Origin: Nicotiana tabacum
Lineage: Eukaryota > Streptophyta > Magnoliopsida > Solanales > Solanaceae
Length of the DNA: 64,000 nucleotides
Assembly (NCBI RefSeq): GCF_000715075.1
Contig: NC_134101.1
Coordinates: forward strand, 132,136,237 to 132,200,236
Direction: 5' to 3'
A program made the position numbers and the translations under genes. The notes under the pieces were generated by a model, which worked only from the letters and a program-made list of their open reading frames with translations, did not search any database and was not told where the DNA came from. Below, piece after piece: positions 29,401 through 41,604 of this stretch (its first letter is position 1; every line of letters begins with the position of its first letter).

Positions 29401-31101
29401 TTGAAACTATTTTCCCTTGTACTCCAGGTTGCCGCCTGATTGCCAAAACTTGAATTGTATGCCCTTGTTCTCCAGGTGGGAGCCTGATTGCCAAAACTTT
29501 AACTGCATTCCCTTGTTCTCCAGGTGGGTGCCTGATTGCCAAAACTTGAATTGTATTCCCTTGTTCTCCAGGTAGGCGCCTGATTGCCAAAACTTGAACT
29601 GTATTCCCTTGTTCTCTAGGTGGGCGCCTGATTGCCAAAACTTGAACTCTAATCCCTTGTTCTCCGAGTGGGCACCTGATTGCCAAAACTTTAACTGTAT
29701 TCCATTGTTCTCCAGATGGGTGCCTGATTTCCCAAACTTGAACTTTATTCCCTTGTTCTCTAGGTGAGCGCCTGATTGCCAAAACCTGAACAACATTCCC
29801 TTGTTCACTAAGTGGGCGCCTGTTTGCCAACACTTGAACTGTATTGCCTTGTTCTCCAAGTGGGCGCCTGATTGCCGAAACTTGAACTGTATTCCCTTGT
29901 TCTCCAGGTGGGCGCCTGATTGTCGAAACTTGAACTGTATTACCTTGTTCTCTAGGTGGGTGCCTAATTGCCAAAACTTGAATTGTATTCCCTTGTTCTC
30001 CAGGTTGCCGCCTGATTGGCAAAACTTGAAACTTTATTCCCTGTTTCTCTAGGTGGGCGCCTAATTGCCAAAACTTGAATTGTATTCCCTTGTTCTCCAA
30101 GTGGGCGCCTAATAGTGAAAACTTGAACTGCATTCCTTTGTTCTCTAAGTGGGCGCCTGATTGCCGAAACTTGAACTGTATTCACTTATTCCCCAGGTGG
30201 GCGCTTGATTGCCAAAACTTGAACTGTATTCCCTTATTTTCCAGATGGGTGCCTGATTGCCAAAACTTTAACCATAATCCCTTGTTCTCCAGGTGGGCGC
30301 CTGATTGCCAAAACTTGAATTGTATGCTCTTATTCTCCAGGTGGGTGCCTGATTGCCAAAACTTGAATTGTATGCCCTTGTTCTCCAGGCGCGCAAATGA
30401 TTGCCCAAACTTGAACTGTATGCCCTTGTTCTCAAGTGGGTGCCTGATTGCCAAAACTTGAATTGTATTCACTTTTTCTCCAGTGAGCGCCTGATTGTCC
30501 AAACTTTAACTGTATTCCCTTGCTCTCCAGGTGGGTGCCTGATTGGCCAAACTTTAACTGTATTCCCTTGTTCTCCAGGTGGGCGCCTGATTGCCAAAAC
30601 TTTAACTGTATTTCCTTGTTCTCCAGGTGGGCGCCTGATTGCCAAAACTTTAACTGTATTTCCTTTTTCTCCAGGTAGGCACTTGATTGCCAAAACTTGA
30701 ACGGTATTCCCATATTCTCCAGGTGGGCGCCTGATTGCCAAAACTTGAACTATAAACCCTTGTTCTCCCGGTGGGCGCCTGATTGCCAAAACTTTAATTG
30801 TATTCCCTTGTTCTCCAGGTGGGTGCCTGATTGCCCAAACTTGAACTGTATTCCCTTGTTCTCTAGGTGGGCGCCTAATTGCCAAAACCTGAACTACATT
30901 CCCTTGTTCTCTAAGTGGGCACCTGATTGCCGAAACTTGAACTGTATTCCCTTATTCTCCAGGTGGGCGCCTGATTGCCAAAACTTGAATTGTATTCCCT
31001 TGTTCTCTAGGTGGGCGCCTAATTGCCAAAACTTGAAACTGTTTTCCCTTGTTCTCCAGGTTGCCGCCTGATTGCCAAAACTTGAAACTTTATTCCTTTG
31101 T

Positions 31102-31109
31102 TCTCCAGG
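31102..31109 (+). repeat. Left target-site duplication of the hAT element
   Basis: TCTCCAGG, identical to the 8 bases after the element (31,639-31,646). Uninterrupted paralogues of this site (389-396 and about 14,934-14,941) have one copy. Confidence 0.88.
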
Positions 31110-31638
31110 TAGGGCTGTTCATTCGGATCGGATATCCGAAATCCGAACCGATCCATTAAATTTCGGATTTCAGATTTCGGATTGGATCGGATTTCAGATT
31201 GTGTTTATTAAAATTTCGGATTTCTGATCGGATTCGGACTAGTATATTTTAATCCGATCCGATCCGAAATTCAAAATTATTAGGTAATGTATAAATACTA
31301 CACTTTTATTTCGGATAGCCAGACTTCCGTTGCATCTTCCTCCAAGTTATTACCTTTACAATTTCTAGATTTAGTTATATTGGCATCATAGTACTCTCAT
31401 AATTGCATAAACATGAATTTTTCTTAATGTATTGTCTATTTTACAAAGAAAATATACATATTAGTTTGCAACTTTGAGGCATGATATGATCCGAAATCCG
31501 ATCCGATCCAAACTTTAAAATCCGATCCAATCTGATATAATTCGGATCGGATTCAGATTGCATTTTCTAGAATCCGAAATCCGAAATTTTAATTCGAAAT
31601 GTGCTAATCCGATCCGATCCGATCCGTGCACAGCCCTA
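31110..31638. mobile_element. Non-autonomous hAT-type transposon (MITE-like), 529 bp
   Basis: Begins TAGGGCTGTTCATTCGGATCGG and ends in its near inverted complement (TAGGGCTGTGCACGGATCGG when reversed), flanked by an exact 8-bp duplication TCTCCAGG. Both subterminal zones (about 31,124-31,270 and 31,490-31,626) are dense in CGGAT/ATCCG motifs in both orientations, as is common for hAT subterminal transposase-binding repeats. The AT-rich centre has no ORF of note. It must have been moved by a transposase encoded elsewhere. It is unrelated to the satellite in sequence. Confidence 0.9.
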
Positions 31639-31646
31639 TCTCCAGG
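31639..31646 (+). repeat. Right target-site duplication of the hAT element
   Basis: TCTCCAGG, matching 31,102-31,109. Satellite sequence resumes directly with TAGGCGCTTGATTACT, the same monomer found after the intact site in paralogues. Confidence 0.88.
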
Positions 31647-31984
31647 TAGGCGCTTGATTACTAAAACTTGAACTGTATTCCCTATTTCTCCAGGTGGGCG
31701 CCTAATAGCGAAAACTTGAACTGCATTCCTTTATTCTCTAGGTGGGCGTCTGATTGCCGAAACTTGAACTGTATTCACTTATTCTCCAGGTGGGCGCCTG
31801 ATTGCCAAAATTTTAACTGTATTCCCTTATTCTCTAGGTGGGCTCCTAATTGCCAAAACTTGAAACTGTTTTCCCTTGTACTCCAGGTTGCTGCCTGATT
31901 GCCAAAACTTGAATTGTATGCCCTTGTTCTCCAAGTGGGAGCCTGATTGCCAAAACTTTAACTGTAATCCCTTGTTCTCCAGGT

Positions 31985-34900
31985 GGGGTGCTTGATTACG
32001 AAAACTTGAACTGTATTCCCTTGTTCTCCAGGTGGGCGCTTGATTACCAAAACTTGAACTTAATCCCCTTGTTCTCCAGGTGGGCGCTTGATTGCGAAAA
32101 CATGAACTGTATTCCCTTGTTCTCCAGGTGGGCGCATGATTTCCAAAACTTGAACTGTATTCCCTTGTTCTCCAGGTGGGCGCCTGATTACCAAAACATT
32201 AACTGTATTCCCTTGTTCTCCAAGTGGGCGCCTAATTGCCGAAACTTGAACTGCATTCCCTTGATCTCTAGGTGGGCGCCTGATTGGCGAAACTTGAACT
32301 GTATTCCCTTGTTCTCTAGGTGGGCGTCTGATTGTCAAAACCTGAACTACATTGCCTTGTTCCCCAGGTGGGCACCTGATTGCCAAAACTTGAACTATAT
32401 TCCCTTATTCTCCTTGAACTGTATTCCCTTGTTCTCCAGGTGGGTACCTGATTGCCAAAACTTTAATTGTATTCCCTTGTTCTTTAGAGAGGCGCCTGAT
32501 TGCCAGAAATTGAACTGTATTCCCTTGTTCTCCAGGTGGGCGCCTGATTGCCAAAACTTGAACTATATTCCCTTGTTCTCCAGATGGGCGCCTGATTGCC
32601 AAAACTTTAAATCTATTCCCTTGTTCTCAAGGTGGGTGCCTGATTGACCAAACTTGAACTGTATTCCCTTGTTCTCTAGGTTGGCGCCTGATTACCAAAA
32701 CCTGAACTACATTCCCCTGTTCTCTAAGTGGGCGCCTGATTGCCGAAACTTTAACTGTATTCCCTTGTTCTCCAGGTGGGCGCCTGATTGCCAAAACTTG
32801 AAACTGTATTCCCTTGTTCCCCAGGTGGGCACCTGATTGCCAAAACTTGAACTGTATTTCCTTGTTCTCCAAGTGGGCGCCTGATTGCCGAAACTTGAAC
32901 TGTATTCCCTTGTTCTCCAGGTGGGCATCTGATTGCCAAAACTTGAAACTTTATTCCCTTGTTCTCCAAGTAGCCGCTTGATTACTAAAACTTGAATTGT
33001 ATTCCCTGTTTCTCCAGGTGGGCGCCTAATAGCGAAAACTTGAACTGCATTCCTTTGTTCTATAGGTGGGCGTCTGATTGCCGAAACTTGAACTGTATTC
33101 CCTTGTTCTCCAGGTGGGCGCCAGATTGCCAAAACTTGAACTGTATTCCCTTATTCTCTAGGTGGGCGCCTAATTGCCAAAACTTGAAACTGTTTTCCCT
33201 TGCACTCCAGGTTGCCGCCTGATTGCCAAAACTTGAATTGTATGCCCTTGTTCTCCAGGTGGGAGCCTGATTGCCAAAACTTTAACTGTATTCCCTTGTT
33301 CTCCAGGTGGGTGCCTGATTGCCAAAACTTGAACTGTATTCCCTTGTTCTCCAGGTAGGCGCCTGATTGCCAAAACTTGAACTCTAATCCCTTGTTCTCC
33401 AAGTGGGCGCCTGATTGCCAAAACTTTAATTGTATTCCATTGTTCTCCAGATGGGTGCCTGATTGCCCAAACTTGAACTTTATTACCTTGTTCTCTAGGT
33501 GGGCGCCTAATTGCTGAAACCTGAACTACATTCCCTTGTTCACTAAGTGGGCGCCTGATTGCCAACACTTGAACTGTATTCCCTTGTTCTCCAAGTGGGC
33601 GCCTGATTGCCGAAACTTGAACTGTATTCCCTTGTTCTCCAGGTGAGCGCCTGATTGTCGAAACTTGAACTGTATTACCTTGTTCTCTAAGTGGACGCCT
33701 AATTGCCAAAACTTGAATTGTATTCCCTTGTTCTCCAGGTTGCCGCCTGATTGGCAAAACTTGAAACTTTATTCCCTGTTTCTCTAGGTGGGCGCCTAAT
33801 TGCCAAAACTTGAATTGTATTCCCTTGTTCTCCAAGTGGGCGCCTAATAGCGAAAACTTGAACTACATTCCTTTGATCTCTAGGTGGGCGCCTGATTGCC
33901 GAAACTTGAATTGTATTCTCTTATTCTCCTAGTGGGCGCCTGATTGCCAAAACGTGAACTGTATTCCCTTATTTTCCAGATAGGTGCCTGATTGCCAAAA
34001 CTTTAACTATACTCCCTTGTTATCCAGGTGGGTGCCTGATTGCCAAAACTTGAACTGTAATCCCTTGTTCTCCAGGTGGGGTGCTTGATTACGAAAACTT
34101 AAACTGTATTCCCTTGTTCTCCAGGTGGGCGCTTGATTACCAAAACTTGAACTTAATCCCCTTGTTCTCCGGGTGGGCGCCTGATTGCGAAAACATGATC
34201 TGTATTCCCTTGTTCTCTAGGTGGGCGCATGATTGCCAAAACTTGAACTGTATTCCCTTGTTCTCTAGGTGGGCGCCTGATTACCAAAACTTTAACTGTA
34301 TTCCCTTGTTCTCCAGGTGGGCACCTGATTGCCAAAACTTGAACTATATTCCCTTGTTCTCCTTGAACTGTATTCCCTTGTTCTCCAGGTGGGTGCCTAA
34401 TTGCAAAAACCTGAACTGCATTCCCTTGTTATCCAGGTGGGCGCTTGATTGCCAAAACTTGAACTGTATACTCTTGTTCTCCAAGTGGGCGCCTAATTGC
34501 CGAAACATGAACTGTATTCCCTTGTTCTCCAGGTGGGCATCTGATTGCCAAAACTTGAAACTTTATTCCCTGTTTCTCCAGGTGGGCGCCTAATAGCGAA
34601 AACTTGAACTACATTCCTTTGTTCTCTAGGTGGACGCCTGATTGCCGAAACTTGAATTGTATTCTCTTATTCTCCTGGTGGGCGCCTAATTGCCAAAACT
34701 TGAACTGTATTCCCTTATTTTCCAGATAGGTGCCTGATTGCCAAAACTTTAACTATATTCCCTTGTTCTCCAGGTGGGCGCCTGATTGCCAAAACTTTAA
34801 TTGTATGCCCTTGTTTTCCAGGTGGGAGCCTGATTGCCAAAACTTTAACTGTATTCCCTTGTTCTCCAAGTGGGCGCCTGATTGCCGAAACGTGAACTGT

Positions 34901-37900
34901 ATTCCCTTGTTCTCCAGGTGGGCATCTGATTACCAAAACTTGAAACTTTATTCCCTTGTTCTCCAAGTAGCCTCTTGATTACCAAAACTTGAATTGTATT
35001 CCCTGTTTCTCCAGGTGGGCGCCTAATAGCGAAAACTTGAACTGCATTCCTTTGTTCTCTAGGTGGGCGTCTGATTGCCGAAACTTAAACTGTATTCCCT
35101 TGTTCTCCAGGTGGGCGCCAGATTGCCAAAACTTGAACTGTATTCCCTTATTCTCTAGGTGGGCGCCTAATTGCCAAAACTTGAAACTGTTTTCCCTTGT
35201 ACTCCAGGTTGTCGCCTGATTGCCAAAACTTTAATTGTATGCCCTTGTTCTCCAGGGGGGAGCCTGATTGCCAAAACTTTAACTGTATTCCCTTGTTCTC
35301 CAGGTGGGTGCCTGATTGCCAAAACTTGAACTGTATTCCCTTGTTCTCCAGGTAGGCGCCTGATTGCCAAAACTTGAACTGTATTCCCTTGTTCTCTAGG
35401 TGGGCCCCTGATTGCCAAAACTTGAACTCTAATCCCTTGTTCTACAAGTGGGCGCCTGATTGCCAAAACTTTAACTGTATTCCATTGTTCTCCAGATGGG
35501 TGCCTGATTGCCCAAACTTGAACTTTATTCCCTTGTTCTCTAGGTGGGCGCCTGATTGCCGAAACCTGAACTACATTCCCTTGTTCACTAAGTGGGCGCC
35601 TGATTGCTAACACTTGAACTGTATTCCCTTGTTCTCCAAGTGGGCGCCTGATTGCCGAAACTTGAACTGTATTCCCTTGTTCTCCAGGTGAGCGCCTGAT
35701 TGTCGAAACTTGAACTGTATTACCTTGTTCTCTAAGTGGACGCCTAATTGCCAAAACTTGAATTGTATTCCCTTGTTCTCCAGGTTGCCGCCTGATTGGC
35801 AAAACTTGAAACTTTATTCCCTGTTTCTCTAGGTGGGCGCCTAATTGCCAAAACTTGAATTGTATTCCCTTGTTCTCCAAGTGGGCGCCTAATAGCGAAA
35901 ACTTGAACTACATTCCTTTGATCTCTAGGTGGGCGCCTGATTGCCGAAACTTGAATTGTATTCTCTTATTCTCCTGGTGGGCGCCTGATTGCCAAAACTT
36001 GAACTGTATTCCCTTATTTTCCAGATAGGTGCCTGATTGCCAAAACTTTAACTATACTCCCTTGTTCTCCAGGTGAGTGCCTAATTGCCAAAACTTGAAC
36101 TGTAATCCCTTGTTCTCCAGGTGGGGTGCTTGATTACGAAAACTTGAACTGTATTCCCTTGTTCTCCAGGTGGGCGCTTGATTACCAAAACTTGAACTTA
36201 ATCCCTTTGTTCTCCAGGTGGGCGCCTGATTGCGAAAACATGATCTGTATTCCCTTGTTCTATAGGTGGAGCATTATTGCCAAAACTTGAACTGTATTCC
36301 CTTGTTCTCTAGGTGGGCGCATGATTACCAAAACTTTAACTGTATTCCCTTGTTCTCTAGGTGGGCACCTGATTGCCAAAACTTGAACTATATTCCCTTG
36401 TTCTCCTTGAACTGTATTCCCTTGTTCTCCAGGTGGGTGCCTAATTGCAAAAACCTGAGCTGCATTCCCTTGTTATCCAGGTGGGCGCTTGATTGCCAAA
36501 ACTTGAACTGTATTCCCTTGTTCTCCAAGTGGGCGCCTGATTGCCGAAACATGAACTGTATTCCCTTGTTCTCCAGGTGGGCATCTGATTGCCAAAACTT
36601 GAAACTTTATTCCCTGTTTCTCCAGGTGGGCGCTTAATAGCGAAAACTTGAACTACATTCATTTGTTCTCTAGGTGGGCGCCTGATTGCCGAAACTTGAA
36701 TTGTATTCTCTTATTCTCCTGGTGGGCGCCTGATTGCCAAAACTTGAACTGTATTCCCTTATTTTCCAGATAGGTGCCTGATTGCCAAAACTTTAACTAT
36801 ATTCCCTTGTTCTCCAGGTGGGCGCTTGATTGCCAAAACTTGAATTGTATGCCCTTGTTTTCCAGGTGGGAGCCTGATTGTCAAAACTTTAACTGTATTC
36901 CCTTGTTCTCCTGGTGGGTGCCTGATTGCCCAAACTTGAACTGTATTCCCTTGTTCTCCAAGTGGGCGGCTGATTGCCGAAACTTGAACTGTATTCCCTT
37001 GTTCTCCAGGTGGGCGCCTGATTGCCAAAACATTAATTGTATTCCCTTATTCTCCAGGTGGGTGCCTGATTGCCAAAACATTAACTGTATTCCCTTGTTG
37101 CCTGATTGCCGAAACTTGAACTGTATTCCCTTGTTCTCCAAGTGGGCGCCTGATTGCCGAAACTTGAATTGTATTCTCTTATTCTCCTGGTGGGCGCCTG
37201 ATTGCCAAAACTTGAACTGTATTCCCTTATTTTCCAGATAGGTGCCTGATTGCCAAAACTTTAACTATATTCCCTTGTTCTCCAGGTGGGCGCCTGATTG
37301 CCAAAACTTTAATTGTATGCCCTTGTTTTCCAGGTGGGAGCCTGATTGCCAAAACTTTAACTGTATTCCCTTGTTCTCCAAGTGGGCGCCTGATTGCCGA
37401 AACTTGAACTGTATTCCCTTGTTCTCCAGGTGGGCATCTGATTACCAAAACTTGAAACTTTATTCCCTTGTTCTCCAAGTAGCCGCTTGATTACCAAAAC
37501 TTGAATTGTATTACCTGTTTCTCTAGGTGGGCGCCTAATAGCGAAAACTTGAACTACATTCCTTTGTTCTCTAGGTGGGCGTCTGATTGCCGAAACTTGA
37601 ACAGTATTCCCTTGTTCTCCAGGTGGGCGCCAGATTGCCAAAACTTGAACTGTATTCCCTTATTCTCTAGGTGGGCGCCTAATTGCCAAAACTTGAAACT
37701 GTTTTCCCTTGTACTCCAGGTTGCCGCCTGATTGCCAAAACTTTAATTGTATGCCCTTGTTCTCCAGGTGGGAGCCTGATTGCCAAAACTTTAACTGTAT
37801 TCCCTTGTTCTCCAGGTGGGTTCCTGATTGCCAAAACTTGAACTGTATTTCCTTGTTCTCCAGGTAGGCGCCTGATTGCCAAAACTTGAACTGTATTCCC

Positions 37901-40700
37901 TTGTTCTCTAGGTGGGCACCTGATTGCCAAAACTTGAACTCTAATCCCTTGTTCTCCAAGTGGGCGCCTGATTGCCAAAACTTTAACTGTATTCCATTGT
38001 TCTCCAGATGGGTGCCTGATTGCCCAAACTTGAACTTTATTCCCTTGTTCTCTAAGTGGGCGCCTGATTGCCGAAACCTGAACTACATTCCCTTGTTCAC
38101 TAAGTGGGCGCCTGATTGCTAACACTTGAACTGTATTCCCTTGTTCTCCAAGTGGGCGCCTGATTGCCGAAACTTAAACTGTATTCCCTTGTTCTCCAGG
38201 TGAGCGCCTGATTATCGAAACTTGAACTGTATTACCTTGTTCTCTAGGTGGGCGCCTAATAGCTAAAACTTGAATTGTATTCCCTTGTTCTCCAGGTTGC
38301 CGCCTGATTGGCAAAACTTGAAACTTTATTCCCTGTTTCTCTAGGTGGGCGCCTAATTACCAAAACTTGAATTGTATTCCCTTGTTCTCCAAGTGGGCGC
38401 CTAATAGCGAAAACTTGAACTACATTCCTTTGATCTCTAGGTGGGCGCCTGATTGCTGAAACTTGAATTGTATTCTCTTATTCTCCTGGTGGGCGCCTGA
38501 TTGCCAAAACTTGAACTGTATTCCCTTATTTTCCAGATAGGTGCCTGATTGCCAAAACTTTAACTATACTCCCTTGTTCTCCAGGTGGGTACCTAATTGC
38601 CAAAACTTGAACTGTAATCCCTTGTTCTCCAGGTGGGGTGCTTGATTACAAAAACTTGAACTGTATTCCCTTGTTCTCCAGGTGGGCGCTTGATTACCAA
38701 AACTTGAACTTAATCCCCTTGTTCTCCAGGTGGGCGCCTGATTGCGAAAACATGAACTGTATTCCCTTGTTCTCTAGGTGGGCGCATGATTGCCAAAACT
38801 TTAACTGTATTCCCTTGTTCTCCAGGTGGGCACCTGATTGCCAAAACTTGAACTATATTCCCTTGTTCTCCTTGAACTGTATTCCCTTGTTCTCCAGGTG
38901 GGTGCCTAATTGCAAAAACCTGAACTGCATTCCCTTGTTATCCAGGTGGGCGCTTGATTGCCAAAACTTGAACTGTATTCCTTTGTTCTCCAAGTGGGCG
39001 CCTGATTGCCGAAACATGAACTGTATTCCCTTGTTCTCCAGGTGGGCATCTGATTGCCAAAACTTGAAACTTTATTCCCTGTTTCTCCAGGTGGGCGCCT
39101 AATAGCGAAAACTTGAACTACATTACTTTGTTCTCTAGGTGGGCGCCTGATTGCCGAAACTTGAATTGTATTCTCTTATTCTCCTGGTGGGCGCCTGATT
39201 GCCAAAACTTAAACTGTATTCCCTTATTTTCTAGATAGGTGCCTGATTGCCAAAACTTTAACTATATTCCCTTGTTCTCCAGGCGGGCGCCTGATTGCCA
39301 AAACTTGAATTGTATGCCATTGTTTTCCAGGTGGGAGCCTGATTGTCAAAACTTTAACTGTATTCCCTTGTTCTCCAGGTGGGTGCCTGATTGCCCAAAC
39401 TTGAACTGTATTCCCTTGTTCTCCAAGTGGGCGGCTGATTGCCGAAACTTGAATTGTATTCCCTTGTTCTCCAGGTGGGCGCCTGATTGCCAAAACATTA
39501 ATTGTATTCCCTTATTCTCCAGGTGGGTGCCTGATTGCCAAAACATTAACTGTATTCCCTTGTTGCCTGATTGCCGAAACTTGAACTGTATTCCCTTGTT
39601 CTCCAAGTGGGCGCCTGATTGCCGAAACTTGAACTGTATTCCCTTGTTCTCTAGGTGGGCGCCTGATTGCCGAAACTTGAACTGTATTCCCTTGTTCTCT
39701 AGGTGGGCGCCTAATTGCCAAAACTTGAACAGTATTCCCTTGTTCTCCAGGTTGCCGCCTGATTGCCAAAACTTGAACTGTATTGCCTTGTTCTCCAGGT
39801 TGCCGCCTGATTGGCAAAACTTGAAACTTTATTCCATGTTTCTCTAGGTGGGCGCCTGATAGCGAAAACTTGAATTGCATTCCTATGTTCTCTAGGTGGG
39901 CGCCTGATTGCCGAAACTTGAACTGTATTCTCTTATTCTCCAGGTGGGCGCTTGATTGCCAAACTTTAACTGTATTCCCTTATTTTCCAGATGGGAGCCT
40001 GATTGCCAAAACTTTAACCATATTCCCTTGTTCTCTAGGTGGGCGCCTGATTGCTAAAACTTGAATTGTATGCCCTTGTTCTCCAGGTGGGTGCCTGATT
40101 GCCAAAACTTGAACTGTATGCCCTTGTTCTCCAGGTGCGCACCTGATTGCCCAAACTTTAACTGTATTCCCTTGTTCTCAAGTGGGTGCCTGATTGCCAA
40201 AACATGAATTGTATTCCCTTGTTCTCAAGGTGGGCGCCCGATTGCCCAAACTTTAACTGTATTCCCTTTCTCTCCAGGTGGGTGCCTGATTGGCCAAACT
40301 TTAACTGTATTCCCTTGTTCTCCAGGTGGGCACCTGATTGCCAAAACTTTAACTGTATTTCCTTGTTCTCCAGGTGGGCGCCTGATTCCCAAAACTTTAA
40401 CTGTATTCCCTTGTTCTCCAGATAGGCGCCTGATTGCCAAAACTTGAACGGTATTCCCTTGTTCTCCAGGTGGGAGCCTGATTGCCAAAACTTTAACTGT
40501 ATTCCCTTGCTCTCCAGGTGGGTGCCTAATTGCCCAAACTTGAACTGTATTCCCTTATTCTCCAGGTGGGTGCCTGATTGCCAAAACTTGAACTGTAATC
40601 CCTTGTTTTCCAGGTGGGGTGCTTGATTACGAAAACTTGAACTGTATTCCATTGTTCTCCAGGTGGGCGCTTGATTACCAAAACTTGAACTTAATCCCCT
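31985..40700 (+). repeat. Higher-order satellite units of about 2.0-2.5 kb
   Basis: The GGTGGGGTGCTTGATTACG landmark monomer occurs near 31,983, 34,076, 36,119, 38,633 and 40,613. Other blocks recur at matching spacing: 32,992/34,989/37,501 (1,997 and 2,512), 34,715/37,227 (2,512), 35,374/37,886 (2,512) and 36,774/39,239 (2,465). Variant order is conserved between copies, and differences are mostly whole-monomer gains or losses. Confidence 0.85.
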
Positions 40701-41604
40701 TGTTCTCCAGGTTGGCGCCTGATTGCGAAAACATGAACTGTATTCGCCTGATTGCCCAAACTTAAACTGTATTCCCTTGTTCTCCAGGTGGGTGCCTGAT
40801 TGCCAAAACTTGAACTCTATTCCCTTGTTCTCCAGGTGGGTGCTTGATTACCAAAACTTGAACTGTATTCCCTTGTTCTCCAGGCGGGCGCCTGATTACC
40901 AAAACTTGAAGTTAATCCTCTTGTTCTCCAGGTGGGCACCTAATTGCGAAAACTTGAACTGTATTCCCTTATTCTCTAGGTGGGCGCCTGATTGCCAAAA
41001 CCTGAACTACATTCCCTTGTTCTCCAGGTGGGCACCTGATTGCCAAAACTTGAACTATATTCCCTTATTCTCCTTGAACTGTATTCCCTTGTTATCCAGG
41101 TGGGCGCCTGATTGCGAAAACTTGAACTGTATTCCCTTGTTCTCTACGAGGGTGCCTGATTGCCAAAACTTGAACTATATTCCCTTGTTCTCCAGGTGGG
41201 CGCATAAATGCCAAAACTTGAAACTGTTTTCCCTAAATCTCCAAGCAGGCGCCTGATTACCAAAGCTTGAACTATATTCCCTTGTTCTCCAGGTGGGCGC
41301 CTAAATGCCAAAACTTGAAACTGCTTTCCCTAGTTCTCCAGGTGGGCGCCTGATTGCCAAAACTTGAACTGTATTCCCTTGTTCTCTAGGTGGGCGCCTA
41401 ATTGCCAAAACTTGAACTGTATTCCCTTGTTCTCCAGGTTGCCGCCTGATTGCCAAAACTTGAAACTTTATTCCCTGTTTCTCCAGGTGGGCGCCTAATT
41501 GCCAAAACTTGAATTGTATTCCCTTGTTCTCCAAGTGGGCACCTAATAGCGAAAATTTGAACTGCATTCCTTTGTTCTCTAGGTGGGCGCCTGATTGACG
41601 AAAC

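Larger units (their letters stand above)
12023..31109 (+). repeat. 48-bp satellite array, middle block
   Basis: The same monomer and orientation as the left block, continuing with no other sequence until the hAT insertion. It contains several higher-order duplications: copies 864 bp apart at about 13.1-14.6 kb, 1,464 bp apart at about 17.7-20.4 kb, 3,505-3,506 bp apart at 19.6-24.9 kb, and 2,114 bp apart at 26.7-29.4 kb. It also contains the partner of the left block (14.8-17.6 kb). Half-monomers of 24 bp occur repeatedly (for example 12,225, 12,640, 13,520, 14,390, 19,450, 22,960 and 27,550). All long ORFs here, on both strands, are by-products of the 48-bp period. Confidence 0.97.

Noticed and set aside
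31110..31638. Transposase or other gene in the hAT element
   Set aside because: No open frame of meaningful length in either strand and no DDE or hAT dimerisation motif. The element is non-autonomous.
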